Positions 15,604-23,190 of a stretch of DNA of 23,190 bases are shown here, piece after piece. Source of the DNA: Anaerolineaceae bacterium (lineage in GTDB: Bacteria > Chloroflexota > Anaerolineae > Anaerolineales > Anaerolineaceae); contig JAIOTF010000406.1 in NCBI GenBank assembly GCA_021107195.1, forward strand, positions 1 to 23,190. The letters are read 5' to 3'. The position numbers and the translations under genes were made by a program. Under the pieces are notes generated by a model. It was not told the origin of the DNA and made no database searches. It was given only the letters and a program-made list of their open reading frames with translations. Positions within the stretch are counted from its first letter, which is position 1, and every line of letters begins with the position of its first letter.

Positions 15604-15612
15604 CTCCTCCTT
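15604..15612 (-). promoter_or_regulatory. Ribosome binding site fixing the acyl-CoA synthetase start
   Basis: AAGGAGGAG on the minus strand, 6 bp before ATG 15597. It settles the start and rejects a 57-residue longer reading that would run into miaA. Confidence 0.85.
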
Positions 15613-15625
15613 GTGAACACTACCA

Positions 15626-16615
15626 CTATCCATCTGACTGAACAGGATAGATCCAGCCATCATCAGCACGGATATAATCGATGATTTGTTCAACAACGTT
15701 TGATTGCATATCAAACCACCGGATTCGCGGATCATCCGCCTTGAACCAGTTTGCCTGACGGCGGACAAAATTCCGTGTTAATTTCTTCATCCGGAAAACA
15801 GCATCTTCAAGGCTCATCCCGCCTTGTAAATAAGCCACCATCTCTCGATATCCAATCGCAGACATATTCGGCAGGTCTGCCGAGTACCCTTTAGCAAGCA
15901 GCGCCCCCACCTCATCCGGAAAACCATTTGCCAGCATCAACTCAATCCGAGCGTCAATCCGTTCGTATAGTTCCGATCGTGACCGCTGCAAGCCTACGAA
16001 CTTCAAAGTATACAAGCTCGGTTTTCTTTTTCGCTGTACAGAGAAGCGCTTTCCGGTCTGAAAAATGACCTCAAGAGCTCGGATGGTACGCCGTAAATTA
16101 TTGGGGTCAATCTTTTCTGCGGCTTGTGGATCAATCATTTGCAATTTTTCATACAACGCAATCGGTCCAATCTCGGCAGCCCACGCTTCAAGCGCATTGC
16201 GCAGATGTGGAACAGGCGCTTGTGCAGGAATATCCCAGCCTTCCAACACAGCTCGAATATATTGACCAGTGCCTCCCACCAGGAAAGGCAGCTTCCCCCG
16301 CTGATGAAGGTCACGAATCGCCTTCTGCGCCTCTTTCTGAAAAACCGCCAGGCTCCAAATTTCATCAGGGTCGGCAACATTGATCAAATGGTGAGGCACA
16401 CGCTCCATTTCAGTAAGTGTCGCCTTGGCGGTGCCAATGTCCATACCGCGGTAAAACTGGCGACTATCTGCAGAAATGATTTCACCATCAAGCGCCGTAG
16501 CAAGTTGAATGGAAACTTCCGTCTTCCCAACAGCCGTTGGGCCCACAATCGCTACTACCGGAGATTGGATTTCCTTATATTGCATTTTCAAACCATGTAA
16601 CCTTGTATTCGTCAT
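15626..16615 (-). CDS. miaA: tRNA dimethylallyltransferase MiaA
   Basis: A 329-aa enzyme that adds a dimethylallyl group to A37 of tRNAs reading codons that begin with U. P-loop GPTAVGKT is at residues 25-32, followed by ISADSRQFYRGMDIGTAKAT (48-67, containing the catalytic Asp region), PFLVGGTGQYI, and DPNNLRRTIRALEV. Two starts are possible. ATG 16615 has GGA 5 bp upstream and overlaps yraN by 41 bp; ATG 16585 gives a 319-aa protein beginning MQYKEIQSPVVAIVG, overlaps the yraN stop by 11 bp, but lacks a good ribosome site. Either way the two genes are translationally linked. Length is normal. Confidence 0.94.
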   Translation of the reverse strand: MTNTRLHGLKMQYKEIQSPVVAIVGPTAVGKTEVSIQLATALDGEIISADSRQFYRGMDIGTAKATLTEMERVPHHLINVADPDEIWSLAVFQKEAQKAIRDLHQRGKLPFLVGGTGQYIRAVLEGWDIPAQAPVPHLRNALEAWAAEIGPIALYEKLQMIDPQAAEKIDPNNLRRTIRALEVIFQTGKRFSVQRKRKPSLYTLKFVGLQRSRSELYERIDARIELMLANGFPDEVGALLAKGYSADLPNMSAIGYREMVAYLQGGMSLEDAVFRMKKLTRNFVRRQANWFKADDPRIRWFDMQSNVVEQIIDYIRADDGWIYPVQSDG

Positions 16616-16931
16616 CGCCTTCCAATTCTACCGAAATCACGTCCAGTTGCCAGGGCAAAACAAACTCAGGATGATTTTGCATATAGTCTTCTGCGCATTG
16701 CACCATATGCGTCATTTTTGCTTCCGTAATTGCTGTCTCAGGATACCCATACGCGCGGCTGGTTCGTGTTTTGACCTCAACAAAAATGAGCGCCTCTTTT
16801 CTTTGTACGATCAAATCAATCTCGCCATACGCAGTCCGCACATTGCGTTCCAGGAGCGAACATCCCCGCTCAGCCAGATACTTTGCGGCGATATCTTCTC
16901 CTCTTCGACCAATAGACTGACGGTTTTTCAT
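16575..16931 (-). CDS. yraN: YraN (UPF0102) family endonuclease-like protein
   Basis: A 118-aa protein with the family's hallmarks: MKNRQSIGRRGEDIAAKYL (GEDxAxxYL), GEIDLIVQR and LIFVEVKTRTS. The D and ExK residues form the restriction-endonuclease-like core, so a nuclease or DNA/RNA-processing role is suspected, but biochemical function is not established. It is the first gene of the minus-strand unit and overlaps miaA. AAGGA lies about 13 bp before the ATG, rather far. A promoter would lie in the 88-bp spacer shared with the divergent cyclic-nucleotide-binding gene; only a CATAAT (16962-16957) with no clear -35 is visible. Confidence 0.93.
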   Translation of the reverse strand: MKNRQSIGRRGEDIAAKYLAERGCSLLERNVRTAYGEIDLIVQRKEALIFVEVKTRTSRAYGYPETAITEAKMTHMVQCAEDYMQNHPEFVLPWQLDVISVELEGDDEYKVTWFENAI

Positions 16932-16932
16932 C

Positions 16933-16960
16933 TTGACCGCTACATCCTTTAGAGTATTAT
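16933..16960 (+). promoter_or_regulatory. Promoter of the cyclic-nucleotide-binding gene
   Basis: TTGACC (16933-16938), a 16-bp spacer and TATTAT (16955-16960), about 60 bp before the ATG at 17020. The -35 box begins 2 bp outside the divergent yraN start. Confidence 0.55.
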
Positions 16961-17008
16961 GATGAAAATTGCTTTTATCATTAATCCATGCTACACTTTA
17001 CGACAAAC

Positions 17009-17014
17009 AGGAGG
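17009..17014 (+). promoter_or_regulatory. Ribosome binding site fixing the start at 17020
   Basis: AGGAGG 5 bp before ATG 17020. An earlier in-frame start at 16969 would lie close to the predicted transcript start and has no such site. Confidence 0.8.
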
Positions 17015-17019
17015 CTGCT

Positions 17020-17517
17020 ATGGGGAAGTATACCAATTTCTTAAAAGAATCTGACCTTTTTTACAATCTTTCGCCGGTTCAATTTGAACTGATCGAAAGC
17101 ATTTGCCAGGAATTGCAATATAAAAAAGGGGAATTTGTTTTTGATGAGAACTCCAAAGAAAACGATTTGTACTTGATCCTCCAGGGAAAAGTGGAAATCG
17201 TGGTAACCCTCAGCTTAGTTGCCACCTCTTTTATTCCTGATGACACTCCCCGCGTCATCGCTATCCTGCAACGTGGACAATCCTTTGGCGAGATGGCCCT
17301 GGTCGATGGCGGGGTTCGATCCGCCAGCGTCCGTGCAGCCGATAGAGCCACACGCGTATTATTGCTTCCACGCAAGAAATTAATGATGATGTGCGAAACT
17401 TACCCTGAACTCGGCTACCGGGTCATGTTTAACTTAGCTGCCGACCTTGCGCAGAAGATCCGCAATACAGACCTGAAACTAAGAGATGCCTTGCTTAGTT
17501 CCTCCAATAGCAGGTAA
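17020..17517 (+). CDS. Stand-alone cyclic nucleotide-binding domain protein
   Basis: A 165-aa protein starting MGKYTNFLKESDLFYNLSPV. Residues about 15-150 form a CRP-type cyclic-nucleotide-binding domain (CQELQYKKGEFVFDENSKEN, DLYLILQGKVEIVV). The phosphate-binding cassette reads GQSFGEMALVDGGVRSASVR, with the Glu and Arg that contact cyclic nucleotide in CRP/PKA present. There is no C-terminal helix-turn-helix, so it is not a CRP-like transcription factor; the C-terminal helix (MFNLAADLAQKIRNTDLKL) could dimerise or contact a partner. It is unknown whether it binds cAMP, cGMP, another ligand or none. It is divergent from yraN and 84 bp before cinA on the same strand. Confidence 0.85.
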   Translation: MGKYTNFLKESDLFYNLSPVQFELIESICQELQYKKGEFVFDENSKENDLYLILQGKVEIVVTLSLVATSFIPDDTPRVIAILQRGQSFGEMALVDGGVRSASVRAADRATRVLLLPRKKLMMMCETYPELGYRVMFNLAADLAQKIRNTDLKLRDALLSSSNSR

Positions 17518-17601
17518 AATAAATATCCTTCGATACCAATCTGCATAACTCAATATCCTGGCGGAGGAATTTACCAGCCTACCAAATAATAAGGAGTATT
17601 A

Positions 17602-18756
17602 ATGCCCACTGCCGAGATCATCGCAATCGGAACAGAGCTTCTATTAGGTGAAAGTCAAGATACAAATACAAAATTCATAGCCCGTCAGTTAAGAGAAATT
17701 GGTGTCGATCTCTATCGCACTTCAATCGTCGGTGACAATCCCAATCGCATCGAACAAATTATTCGTGAATCCCTGACAAGAACAAATATCATCATCACCA
17801 CTGGTGGATTAGGACCAACGGTTGATGATCCTACCCGGCAAGCCGTTGCAGCAGCATTTGATGTCGATACAGAATTTCGCCAGGACCTGTGGGAGCAAAT
17901 TCAAGCCCGTTTTCTTCTCTTAGACCGACAACCTACCAGCAATAACAAGCGCCAGGCCTATATTCCTATTGGTGCAATCCCCATTGAAAACCCCATCGGC
18001 ACTGCACCGGCATTTTCGATCAGTGCCGGTGATCGTGTTGTCATCAGTTTGCCAGGTGTACCACGTGAAATGGAGATGCTGATAAACACGCATGTTATTC
18101 CTTTCCTGAAAGAACATTTCAAATTAAAGGGAACGATCAAAGCCAAAGTCTTGCACACTGCCGGAATTGGCGAATCCCGAATAGACGCGTTGATTGGTGA
18201 TCTTGAAACTTGCCCAAATCCAACTGTTGGTCTCCTTGCCCATCCCGGAAACACAGATGTCCGCATTACTGCTAAATCAGAAACCCTGCAAGAAGCCAAT
18301 CGAATGATTGCCGAAATGGAAACTGTCATTTACTCCCGCCTTGGAAACCACATCTTCGGTGCAGACAACGACACGATTGAAAGCGTCATAAAAAAACAAC
18401 TTGAAGAGAAAATGGTGTCCATTGTATCCATTGAATCAGGTCTGGAAGGCAATCTGGCCTCCCGCCTGCAATCGGCTGGCATACAAACTGAAAATACTCG
18501 TATCATTTCACAATTGGATGACCCTGAAGAATTGAGCGTACTACTTGCTCAATTGCGCAAACAAAATGCTGCCCAATGCGGACTTGGTGTAGTCTTGCAG
18601 CCCGCAGAAAGAGGCACGACATTGACGCTTATACTTCTTACACCTAAAGAGGAAATAAAGAAAACAAAATCATTTCTCGGGGCGTCACCCCTGGCGCTTA
18701 AATGGGCTTCCACAAGCGCCCTCGATCTCCTGCGCCGTTACTTGATCGAAAAATAA
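17602..18756 (+). CDS. cinA: CinA-like protein with intact N-terminal and degenerate C-terminal domain
   Basis: A 384-aa protein with AAGGAG 6 bp before the ATG. Residues 1-170 are a MoCF/COG1058 domain (AEIIAIGTELLLGESQDTNT, ITTGGLGPTVDDPTRQ), which in CinA proteins is linked to ADP-ribose/pyrophosphate hydrolysis. A KH-like linker domain follows (about 178-255). Residues 262-384 occupy the place of the PncC nicotinamide-mononucleotide deamidase domain, but the catalytic AESCTGG motif reads IESGLEGN and later motifs (GGVVAY, VTGIAGPGG) are absent or unrecognisable; this part is also shorter than the usual 150-160 residues. So deamidase activity is doubtful, while the N-terminal domain looks functional. 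CinA is tied to NAD salvage and, in some bacteria, competence. Likely co-transcribed with the next gene 51 bp away. Confidence 0.88.
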   Translation: MPTAEIIAIGTELLLGESQDTNTKFIARQLREIGVDLYRTSIVGDNPNRIEQIIRESLTRTNIIITTGGLGPTVDDPTRQAVAAAFDVDTEFRQDLWEQIQARFLLLDRQPTSNNKRQAYIPIGAIPIENPIGTAPAFSISAGDRVVISLPGVPREMEMLINTHVIPFLKEHFKLKGTIKAKVLHTAGIGESRIDALIGDLETCPNPTVGLLAHPGNTDVRITAKSETLQEANRMIAEMETVIYSRLGNHIFGADNDTIESVIKKQLEEKMVSIVSIESGLEGNLASRLQSAGIQTENTRIISQLDDPEELSVLLAQLRKQNAAQCGLGVVLQPAERGTTLTLILLTPKEEIKKTKSFLGASPLALKWASTSALDLLRRYLIEK

Positions 18757-18807
18757 AACAAGCGAATATCTTTTAATGACTTTTGAATGGAAAGAAGGCT
18801 CAGGAAA

Positions 18808-20778
18808 ATGAAAAATTCAGCTGATTATTTATTTATCAATGCCATCGTACTATCAATGGATGCGGATTTCAATCAATATGAGCCTGGTGGTGTAGCCGTC
18901 AAAGACTCATTAATCGTTGCGGTTGGTGCGGAAGATGATGTCATTGCGGCATGGGACGCACCGGAGGTCATTGATTGTGATAAACGCGTTCTCCTCCCCG
19001 GGCTGATCAATGCCCACACCCATGTCCCGATGACCTTACTGCGCGGCCTCGCCGACGACCTGCGGCTGGATGTCTGGCTGATGGGGTACTGTATGCCAGT
19101 TGAGCGGGAATTTGTTTCCCCGGAATTTGTGCGTCTTGGCACGAGGCTTGGCTGTGCCGAGATGATTCGAAGCGGTGTCACAACTTTCGCCGATATGTAC
19201 TATTTTGAAGATGATATCGCCAAAACAACTGCCGAGATCGGCATGCGCGCCCTATTAGGCGAATCCATCCTGATGTTCCCCAGCCCGGACTCAGACTCGC
19301 CTTTTGATGCGCTGGCCTATACCAGGAAATTCATCGAAAACTGGAAAGATCACCCCCTGATCACTCCGGTTGTGTCTCCACACGCTGCCTATACGAATAC
19401 AGATGAAACATTGCAACTGGCTGCGGCGCTCGCCCTCGAATATGACGTCCCCCTGCATACCCATATCGCAGAAACAGCCATCGAAGTAGAAAATATGCGG
19501 CGTGAAAAAGAAATGCCGGTTGTTCCCTATGTAAAAAAGCAGGGTCTTCTCAAACCCAAAGCAATCGCAGCGCACTGTGTACACATTGACGAAGGCGAAA
19601 TGTATACCCTATTACACGCCAACACAGGTGTTGCCCATAACCCCAGCTCCAATTTGAAACTCGCTTCTGGCATGGCGCCCATCTCCAAAATGTTAGAAGT
19701 CGGACTTAATGTTGGTATTGGTACAGATGGCACCGCCTCAAATAATGACCTCGATATGTTTGAAGAGATGCGTCTGGCAGCATTTGTGGGCAAGATCAGC
19801 ACAAATGATCCGACATCTTTACCCGCCGAAACAATCCTTCTGATGGCTACACGCATGGGGGCAGCAGCACTGCACATCGCAGACACAACCGGCTCTTTGG
19901 AAATTGGCAAAAGAGCCGATATGATCCTGGTCGATATCAATAAAGTGCATAACGCCCCCCGCTTCCGCCGCGATTCTAATGGCATCTATGCCCAAATCAT
20001 TTATGCAGCAAAATCTTCTGATGTGATAGATGTGATGATTGATGGCAAATGGATCATGCGTGAGCAGCAGCTATTAACCATTGATGAAGAAGCAGTACTC
20101 AACGAAGCAGAAGTCTATGCCAAGAAGGTGGATGCCTTCCTGGCAGAACGCGAGCAGTCCGTACTGGCTAAATTGATTGCCATTGGCGGCGCATCCGAAG
20201 AAGAAAGTTATGAAGTTCAGGCCAAAGTTGCCGTGCAAGATATTCAGCCTATTTTGGCCGCCTTGCACAAAGATGGAATCGCTATTTCCTACAAACGCCA
20301 CTACAAAGAATATGACAACTATCTATTGTTTGATGATCCAAAGCAAGGCTTGATCCGCTTCCGCGAGGATCATTTCATCAACGATGCCGGCGAAGTCACC
20401 CATGTTCGTTCTCGTTTGACCCATATTGGTCAAACCAGCGAACGTCACTTCCCGCAAAAAGTGATCCTCAACCGCAGCCGTTACCTTGCTCCGGCCAATC
20501 AAAGCTTGCGCTTTTATCGTGAATACTTCAAACCGACCGGCGAAAAAGAAGTGAATAAAGTGCGTCTGCGCTATCTGATCACATTTGAGAACGAAGAATT
20601 TTATATTAACCTTGACACAGTCTTAACGCCTTCCCTCGGACATTTCCTGGAAGTAAAAACCCGCACATGGAGCAAACACGATGCCGAAGAGAAAGCAAAA
20701 CTGGTCAGCAAACTGGTAGCATTCCTCGGGGCTTCTCCTGCACAAACCCAGGTTGAAGACTACGTAGAAATGCTATAA
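18808..20778 (+). CDS. Amidohydrolase (MtaD/TrzA deaminase type) fused to a CYTH-like domain
   Basis: A 656-aa fusion. Residues about 1-450 are a metal-dependent amidohydrolase close to 5-methylthioadenosine/S-adenosylhomocysteine deaminases: metal motif NAHTHVPMTLLRG (H70, H72), SPHAAYT, HTHIAET, AAHCVH, HNPSSNLKLASG and IGTDGTASNNDLDMFEEM. All expected metal ligands are seen. Residues about 468-656 look like a CYTH domain: YEVQAKV (an ExExK-like motif with Gln for the second Glu, 469-473), charged strands such as LRFYREYF and VNKVRLRYLI, FYINLDTVLTPSLGHFLEVK and a final helix ending in DYVEML. CYTH enzymes act on triphosphate groups. ATG 18808 is preferred over 18787 because AGGA precedes it. 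The amidohydrolase part would act on a purine derivative; the joint role is unknown. Confidence 0.83.
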   Translation: MKNSADYLFINAIVLSMDADFNQYEPGGVAVKDSLIVAVGAEDDVIAAWDAPEVIDCDKRVLLPGLINAHTHVPMTLLRGLADDLRLDVWLMGYCMPVEREFVSPEFVRLGTRLGCAEMIRSGVTTFADMYYFEDDIAKTTAEIGMRALLGESILMFPSPDSDSPFDALAYTRKFIENWKDHPLITPVVSPHAAYTNTDETLQLAAALALEYDVPLHTHIAETAIEVENMRREKEMPVVPYVKKQGLLKPKAIAAHCVHIDEGEMYTLLHANTGVAHNPSSNLKLASGMAPISKMLEVGLNVGIGTDGTASNNDLDMFEEMRLAAFVGKISTNDPTSLPAETILLMATRMGAAALHIADTTGSLEIGKRADMILVDINKVHNAPRFRRDSNGIYAQIIYAAKSSDVIDVMIDGKWIMREQQLLTIDEEAVLNEAEVYAKKVDAFLAEREQSVLAKLIAIGGASEEESYEVQAKVAVQDIQPILAALHKDGIAISYKRHYKEYDNYLLFDDPKQGLIRFREDHFINDAGEVTHVRSRLTHIGQTSERHFPQKVILNRSRYLAPANQSLRFYREYFKPTGEKEVNKVRLRYLITFENEEFYINLDTVLTPSLGHFLEVKTRTWSKHDAEEKAKLVSKLVAFLGASPAQTQVEDYVEML

Positions 20779-20779
20779 T
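20753..20779 (+). promoter_or_regulatory. Possible promoter of glgA inside the end of the fusion gene
   Basis: TTGAAG (20753-20758), a short 15-bp spacer and TATAAT (20774-20779) overlap the last codons and stop of the amidohydrolase-CYTH gene. The transcript would carry a leader of roughly 100 nt with the hairpin at 20797-20834. Confidence 0.35.
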
Positions 20780-20796
20780 TGAATAAAACATAAGAG

Positions 20797-20834
20797 AAGG
20801 ATTGGTTATCAAAGGAACAAGGTAACCAATCCTT
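20797..20834 (+). terminator. Long hairpin between the fusion gene and glgA
   Basis: AAGGATTGGTTA and TAACCAATCCTT form a perfect 12-bp stem around a 14-base loop. No T-run follows, so it is either a weak terminator for the upstream gene or a structured element in the glgA leader. Confidence 0.5.
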
Positions 20835-20884
20835 ACAAAATAGTCAGGCACCATTAAAGCCGCACACCTAACCACGCATAAGGA

Positions 20885-22378
20885 ATGACGCCCTTGGCTC
20901 AAAAATTTCCTCGCACGCAAACGGAATTGAAGGTATTATTCGCCGCTTCTGAAGCAGCACCACTGGTCAAGGTCGGCGGTCTGGGAGATGTCGCCGGGTC
21001 GCTTCCTCACGCACTGAAGAACCTGTCTGCAAAACACCTGGATGCGATTGACATCCGTGTGGTGATTCCTTTCTACAATATTCTTCGAAAAAAATACCCT
21101 TCTCCCCAAAAAATTGCACAATTCACTATTCCGCATGTGGATGGGCTTCTTTCTGCCACTGCCTACCAGATGAAACTGGATAGATTAATCTATTACCTTA
21201 TTGATGGGGATCCAATCCACAACACGTCCGGCGTTTATGGAACAGACCCTGCCTTGGATGGTGAAAAATTCGTCTTCTTCTCACAAGCGCTGCTGGAAAT
21301 GGCGCGCCAAATCAAATGGATTCCAGATATCCTGCATGCCAACGACTGGCATACTGCTGCATCCATTTATGCCATGCACACGTCAAGACGATTCACAGCA
21401 GACTTCTTCCACACCAAATCCGTTCTCACCATCCACAATCTGCCTTTCATGGGCGCTGAAGCAGAGAAGGCGCTTGAAGATTATTATCTGACAAAATGCA
21501 AAAAACCTAACCTGCCAGATTGGAGCTGCAAACAACCACTCCCCCTCGGCATTTTCACCGCAGACCATATCGTAACGGTCTCGCCAACCTATGCCCAGGA
21601 AATCATGACGCCCGAGTTTGGTTGCGGGCTTGAAGACTTCATTGCATTGAAAAAAGAAAATGTGTCAGGCGTCTTGAATGGCCTGGACATCAGAAGCTGG
21701 GATCCTTTAACCGATCAAAGCATTACCTCTCAATATTCCTGGGGATCCCTGGATCTGCGCAAAATCAATAAATTGGCTTTACTGAAAGAATTCGATCTTA
21801 AGCCAGACACGGATCTTCCGCTGATAATTATCATAAGCCGTTTATTCCATCAAAAAGGCATTGATCTGGCGATCTCGGCACTGCGGAAAGTAGTTAACTA
21901 CCCCTGGCAAGCTATCATTCTTGGAACAGGTGAACCCAAATTCGAGAAAGCTTGCATCAAATTACAAAAAGATTACCCGGAACGAGTACGCTCTGCAATC
22001 CGCTTTGACCTTGCCTTGTCCAGAAGGATGTACGGCGGAGCAGATATGTTGCTCATGCCATCACGATATGAACCATGCGGCCTCTCGCAGATGATCGCAA
22101 TGCAATATGGCTGTATTCCCGTTGCTCGTGCCACAGGCGGACTCAAAGATACAATCAAGGATGATCCTGAACCAGGAAACCAGAATACCGGTTTCCTTTT
22201 TGAAAAAGCAAATGCCAAAGAGCTTACAAACGCATTGAGGCGTGCCCTGAAAGCTTACAACAAGAAAACGCTCTGGCGATCCATGCAAATAAACGGCATG
22301 AACCAGGATTTTTCATGGACACGATCTGCACTCCAATACGCATCAATTTATCAACACCTCAGGAGGGATACCCCATGA
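20885..22378 (+). CDS. glgA: Glycogen synthase GlgA (GT5)
   Basis: A 497-aa GT-B glycosyltransferase that extends alpha-1,4-glucan from ADP-glucose. Visible motifs: VKVGGLGDV (28-36, the KxGGL nucleotide site), HANDWHTA, VSPTYAQEI, SRLFHQKGIDL, and C-terminal MPSRYEPCGLSQMIAMQYG (391-409, with catalytic-site Glu396), then RATGGLKDTI. Length is normal. The start is slightly uncertain: at ATG 20885 the AAGGA is directly adjacent, whereas a TTG at 20894 would have it 9 bp away; the two differ by three residues. The stop overlaps the glgC start as ATGA, so the pair is translationally coupled. A promoter may lie at 20753-20779. Confidence 0.94.
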   Translation: MTPLAQKFPRTQTELKVLFAASEAAPLVKVGGLGDVAGSLPHALKNLSAKHLDAIDIRVVIPFYNILRKKYPSPQKIAQFTIPHVDGLLSATAYQMKLDRLIYYLIDGDPIHNTSGVYGTDPALDGEKFVFFSQALLEMARQIKWIPDILHANDWHTAASIYAMHTSRRFTADFFHTKSVLTIHNLPFMGAEAEKALEDYYLTKCKKPNLPDWSCKQPLPLGIFTADHIVTVSPTYAQEIMTPEFGCGLEDFIALKKENVSGVLNGLDIRSWDPLTDQSITSQYSWGSLDLRKINKLALLKEFDLKPDTDLPLIIIISRLFHQKGIDLAISALRKVVNYPWQAIILGTGEPKFEKACIKLQKDYPERVRSAIRFDLALSRRMYGGADMLLMPSRYEPCGLSQMIAMQYGCIPVARATGGLKDTIKDDPEPGNQNTGFLFEKANAKELTNALRRALKAYNKKTLWRSMQINGMNQDFSWTRSALQYASIYQHLRRDTP

Positions 22379-23190
22379 AAACTCGCGCCATCATTCTTGC
22401 TGGTGGTGAAGGAACTCGCCTTGGTGTACTAACTGCAAAGAGAACCAAGCCCGCTGTGCCGTTTGCTGGCAAATATCGCATTATAGACTTTACCCTTTCT
22501 AACTGTGTCAACTCAAATCTATTCGATGTGATGATCATCGCCCAATATCGTCCGCATTCCTTGATCGAACACCTTGGCTCAGGTGCACCCTGGGATTTAA
22601 ACCGCGATTTCACCGGCGGCATCCGCATTTACACCCCCTACAAATCCCAAAATGCTGGCTGGTTTTCAGGTACTGCCGACGCAGTACAACAAAATTTTCG
22701 TTTTATCAAAAAGTCAAACCCAGACCTCATTCTCATCCTGTCCGGCGATCATATTTACAGCATGGACTATTCAGCCATGATCCAATATCACTTGAAAAAT
22801 AAGGCTGACCTGACCATTGCAACCATCAAAGTTCCCATCGAAGAAGCTTCTCGCTTTGGCATCGTCGGCATTGATCAAGATTACCGAGTCAATTCTTTTG
22901 TAGAAAAACCAGCCGATCCCCCCTCGAACCTTGCCAACATGGGAGTCTACCTTTTTAATCGCGACACACTGGATGAAGTACTGTGGAAGGACCATCTGCG
23001 GAAAGACTCATCGCACGATTTTGGAAAAGATGCGCTTCCAGAAATGGTGCAAAACGGTGCGAGCGTATTTGCCTACCCCTATGAAGGATATTGGGTAGAT
23101 GTTGGCACCGTAAACACCTATTGGCAAGCACATATGGAGCTCTTAAAAACGCCTCCCTCTATCAATTTACACAACCGCTCCTGGGTCATC
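22375..23190 (+). CDS. glgC: Glucose-1-phosphate adenylyltransferase GlgC (C-terminal part missing)
   Basis: The frame opens at ATG 22375, with AGGAGGG 7 bp upstream inside glgA, and runs without a stop to the window end (272 codons, about two thirds of a usual 400-430 aa). Visible motifs: MKTRAIILAGGEGTRLGVL (nucleotidyltransferase loop), RTKPAVPFAGKYRIIDFTLS, ILSGDHIYSMDY, SFVEKP (glucose-1-phosphate contact), NMGVYLF, HDFGKDALPEM and GYWVDVGTVNTYWQAHMELL. It makes ADP-glucose from ATP and glucose-1-phosphate, the rate-controlling step of bacterial glycogen synthesis and normally allosterically regulated. The missing part would hold the left-handed beta-helix domain. Its 4-bp overlap with glgA means the two are made together. 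Confidence 0.95.
   Translation, partial: MKTRAIILAGGEGTRLGVLTAKRTKPAVPFAGKYRIIDFTLSNCVNSNLFDVMIIAQYRPHSLIEHLGSGAPWDLNRDFTGGIRIYTPYKSQNAGWFSGTADAVQQNFRFIKKSNPDLILILSGDHIYSMDYSAMIQYHLKNKADLTIATIKVPIEEASRFGIVGIDQDYRVNSFVEKPADPPSNLANMGVYLFNRDTLDEVLWKDHLRKDSSHDFGKDALPEMVQNGASVFAYPYEGYWVDVGTVNTYWQAHMELLKTPPSINLHNRSWVI

Noticed and set aside
15598..15768. 57-residue N-terminal extension of the acyl-CoA synthetase
   Set aside because: It overlaps miaA and bypasses a perfect ribosome site at 15604-15612; the family starts near the chosen ATG.
1..23190. tRNA, rRNA, insertion sequence, attachment site or CRISPR array
   Set aside because: I found no cloverleaf, rRNA stretch, transposase, integrase, terminal repeats or regularly spaced repeats in any spacer.

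Overview
The window looks like a chromosomal segment of a Chloroflexota bacterium, probably Anaerolineae-like. The assignment rests on inference: a Tad/Flp pilus cluster with receiver-ParA fusion and no visible secretin, a YdjI-like SPFH protein, a long-form HPF and an EF-P with an Arg tip. No marker gene such as rRNA is present. Gene density is high and intergenic spacers are short (all under 300 bp). Several promoters have a clear TATAAT -10 box. I saw no rRNA, tRNA, insertion sequence, prophage or CRISPR array.

Layout. (1) 1-656, minus: N-terminal part of a divergent succinyl-CoA synthetase beta subunit, cut by the window edge. (2) 810-2462, minus: a two-gene unit made of an unknown 177-aa protein and an SPFH protein ending in an excisionase-like helix-turn-helix. 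It has its own promoter and terminator. (3) 2743-9250, plus: a Tad-type pilus cluster with twin 48-aa Flp pilins, a strong terminator, then cpaB, cpaE/tadZ (receiver + ParA-like), cpaF/tadA, tadB and tadC. (4) 9282-10662: comF-like phosphoribosyltransferase and long-form hibernation factor hpf, closed by a terminator. (5) 10859-11416: efp with its own promoter and terminator. (6) 11527-11865: small eight-cysteine protein of unknown function. (7) 12013-13875: ftsH, ending at a terminator shared with the convergent unit. (8) 13930-16931, minus: yraN, miaA and an AMP-forming acyl-CoA synthetase. (9) 17020-20778, plus: stand-alone cyclic-nucleotide-binding protein, cinA with a degenerate C-terminal domain, and an amidohydrolase (MtaD/TrzA type) fused to a CYTH-like domain. 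(10) 20885 to the end: glgA and glgC (cut), overlapping by ATGA, for glycogen synthesis.

How they fit together. CpaF would power TadB/TadC to polymerise the twin pilins, with CpaE placing the machine and CpaB spanning the membrane. The terminator after the pilins would allow pilin in excess of machinery. ComF directly behind the cluster raises a possible DNA-uptake link. HPF, EF-P and FtsH form a translation and protein-quality block. GlgC makes ADP-glucose and GlgA polymerises it.

Most unusual items: the amidohydrolase-CYTH fusion, the SPFH-HTH fusion with its unknown partner, the eight-cysteine protein before ftsH, the degenerate CinA C-terminus, and the SucC-like protein with Lys where the Mg-binding Asn is expected.
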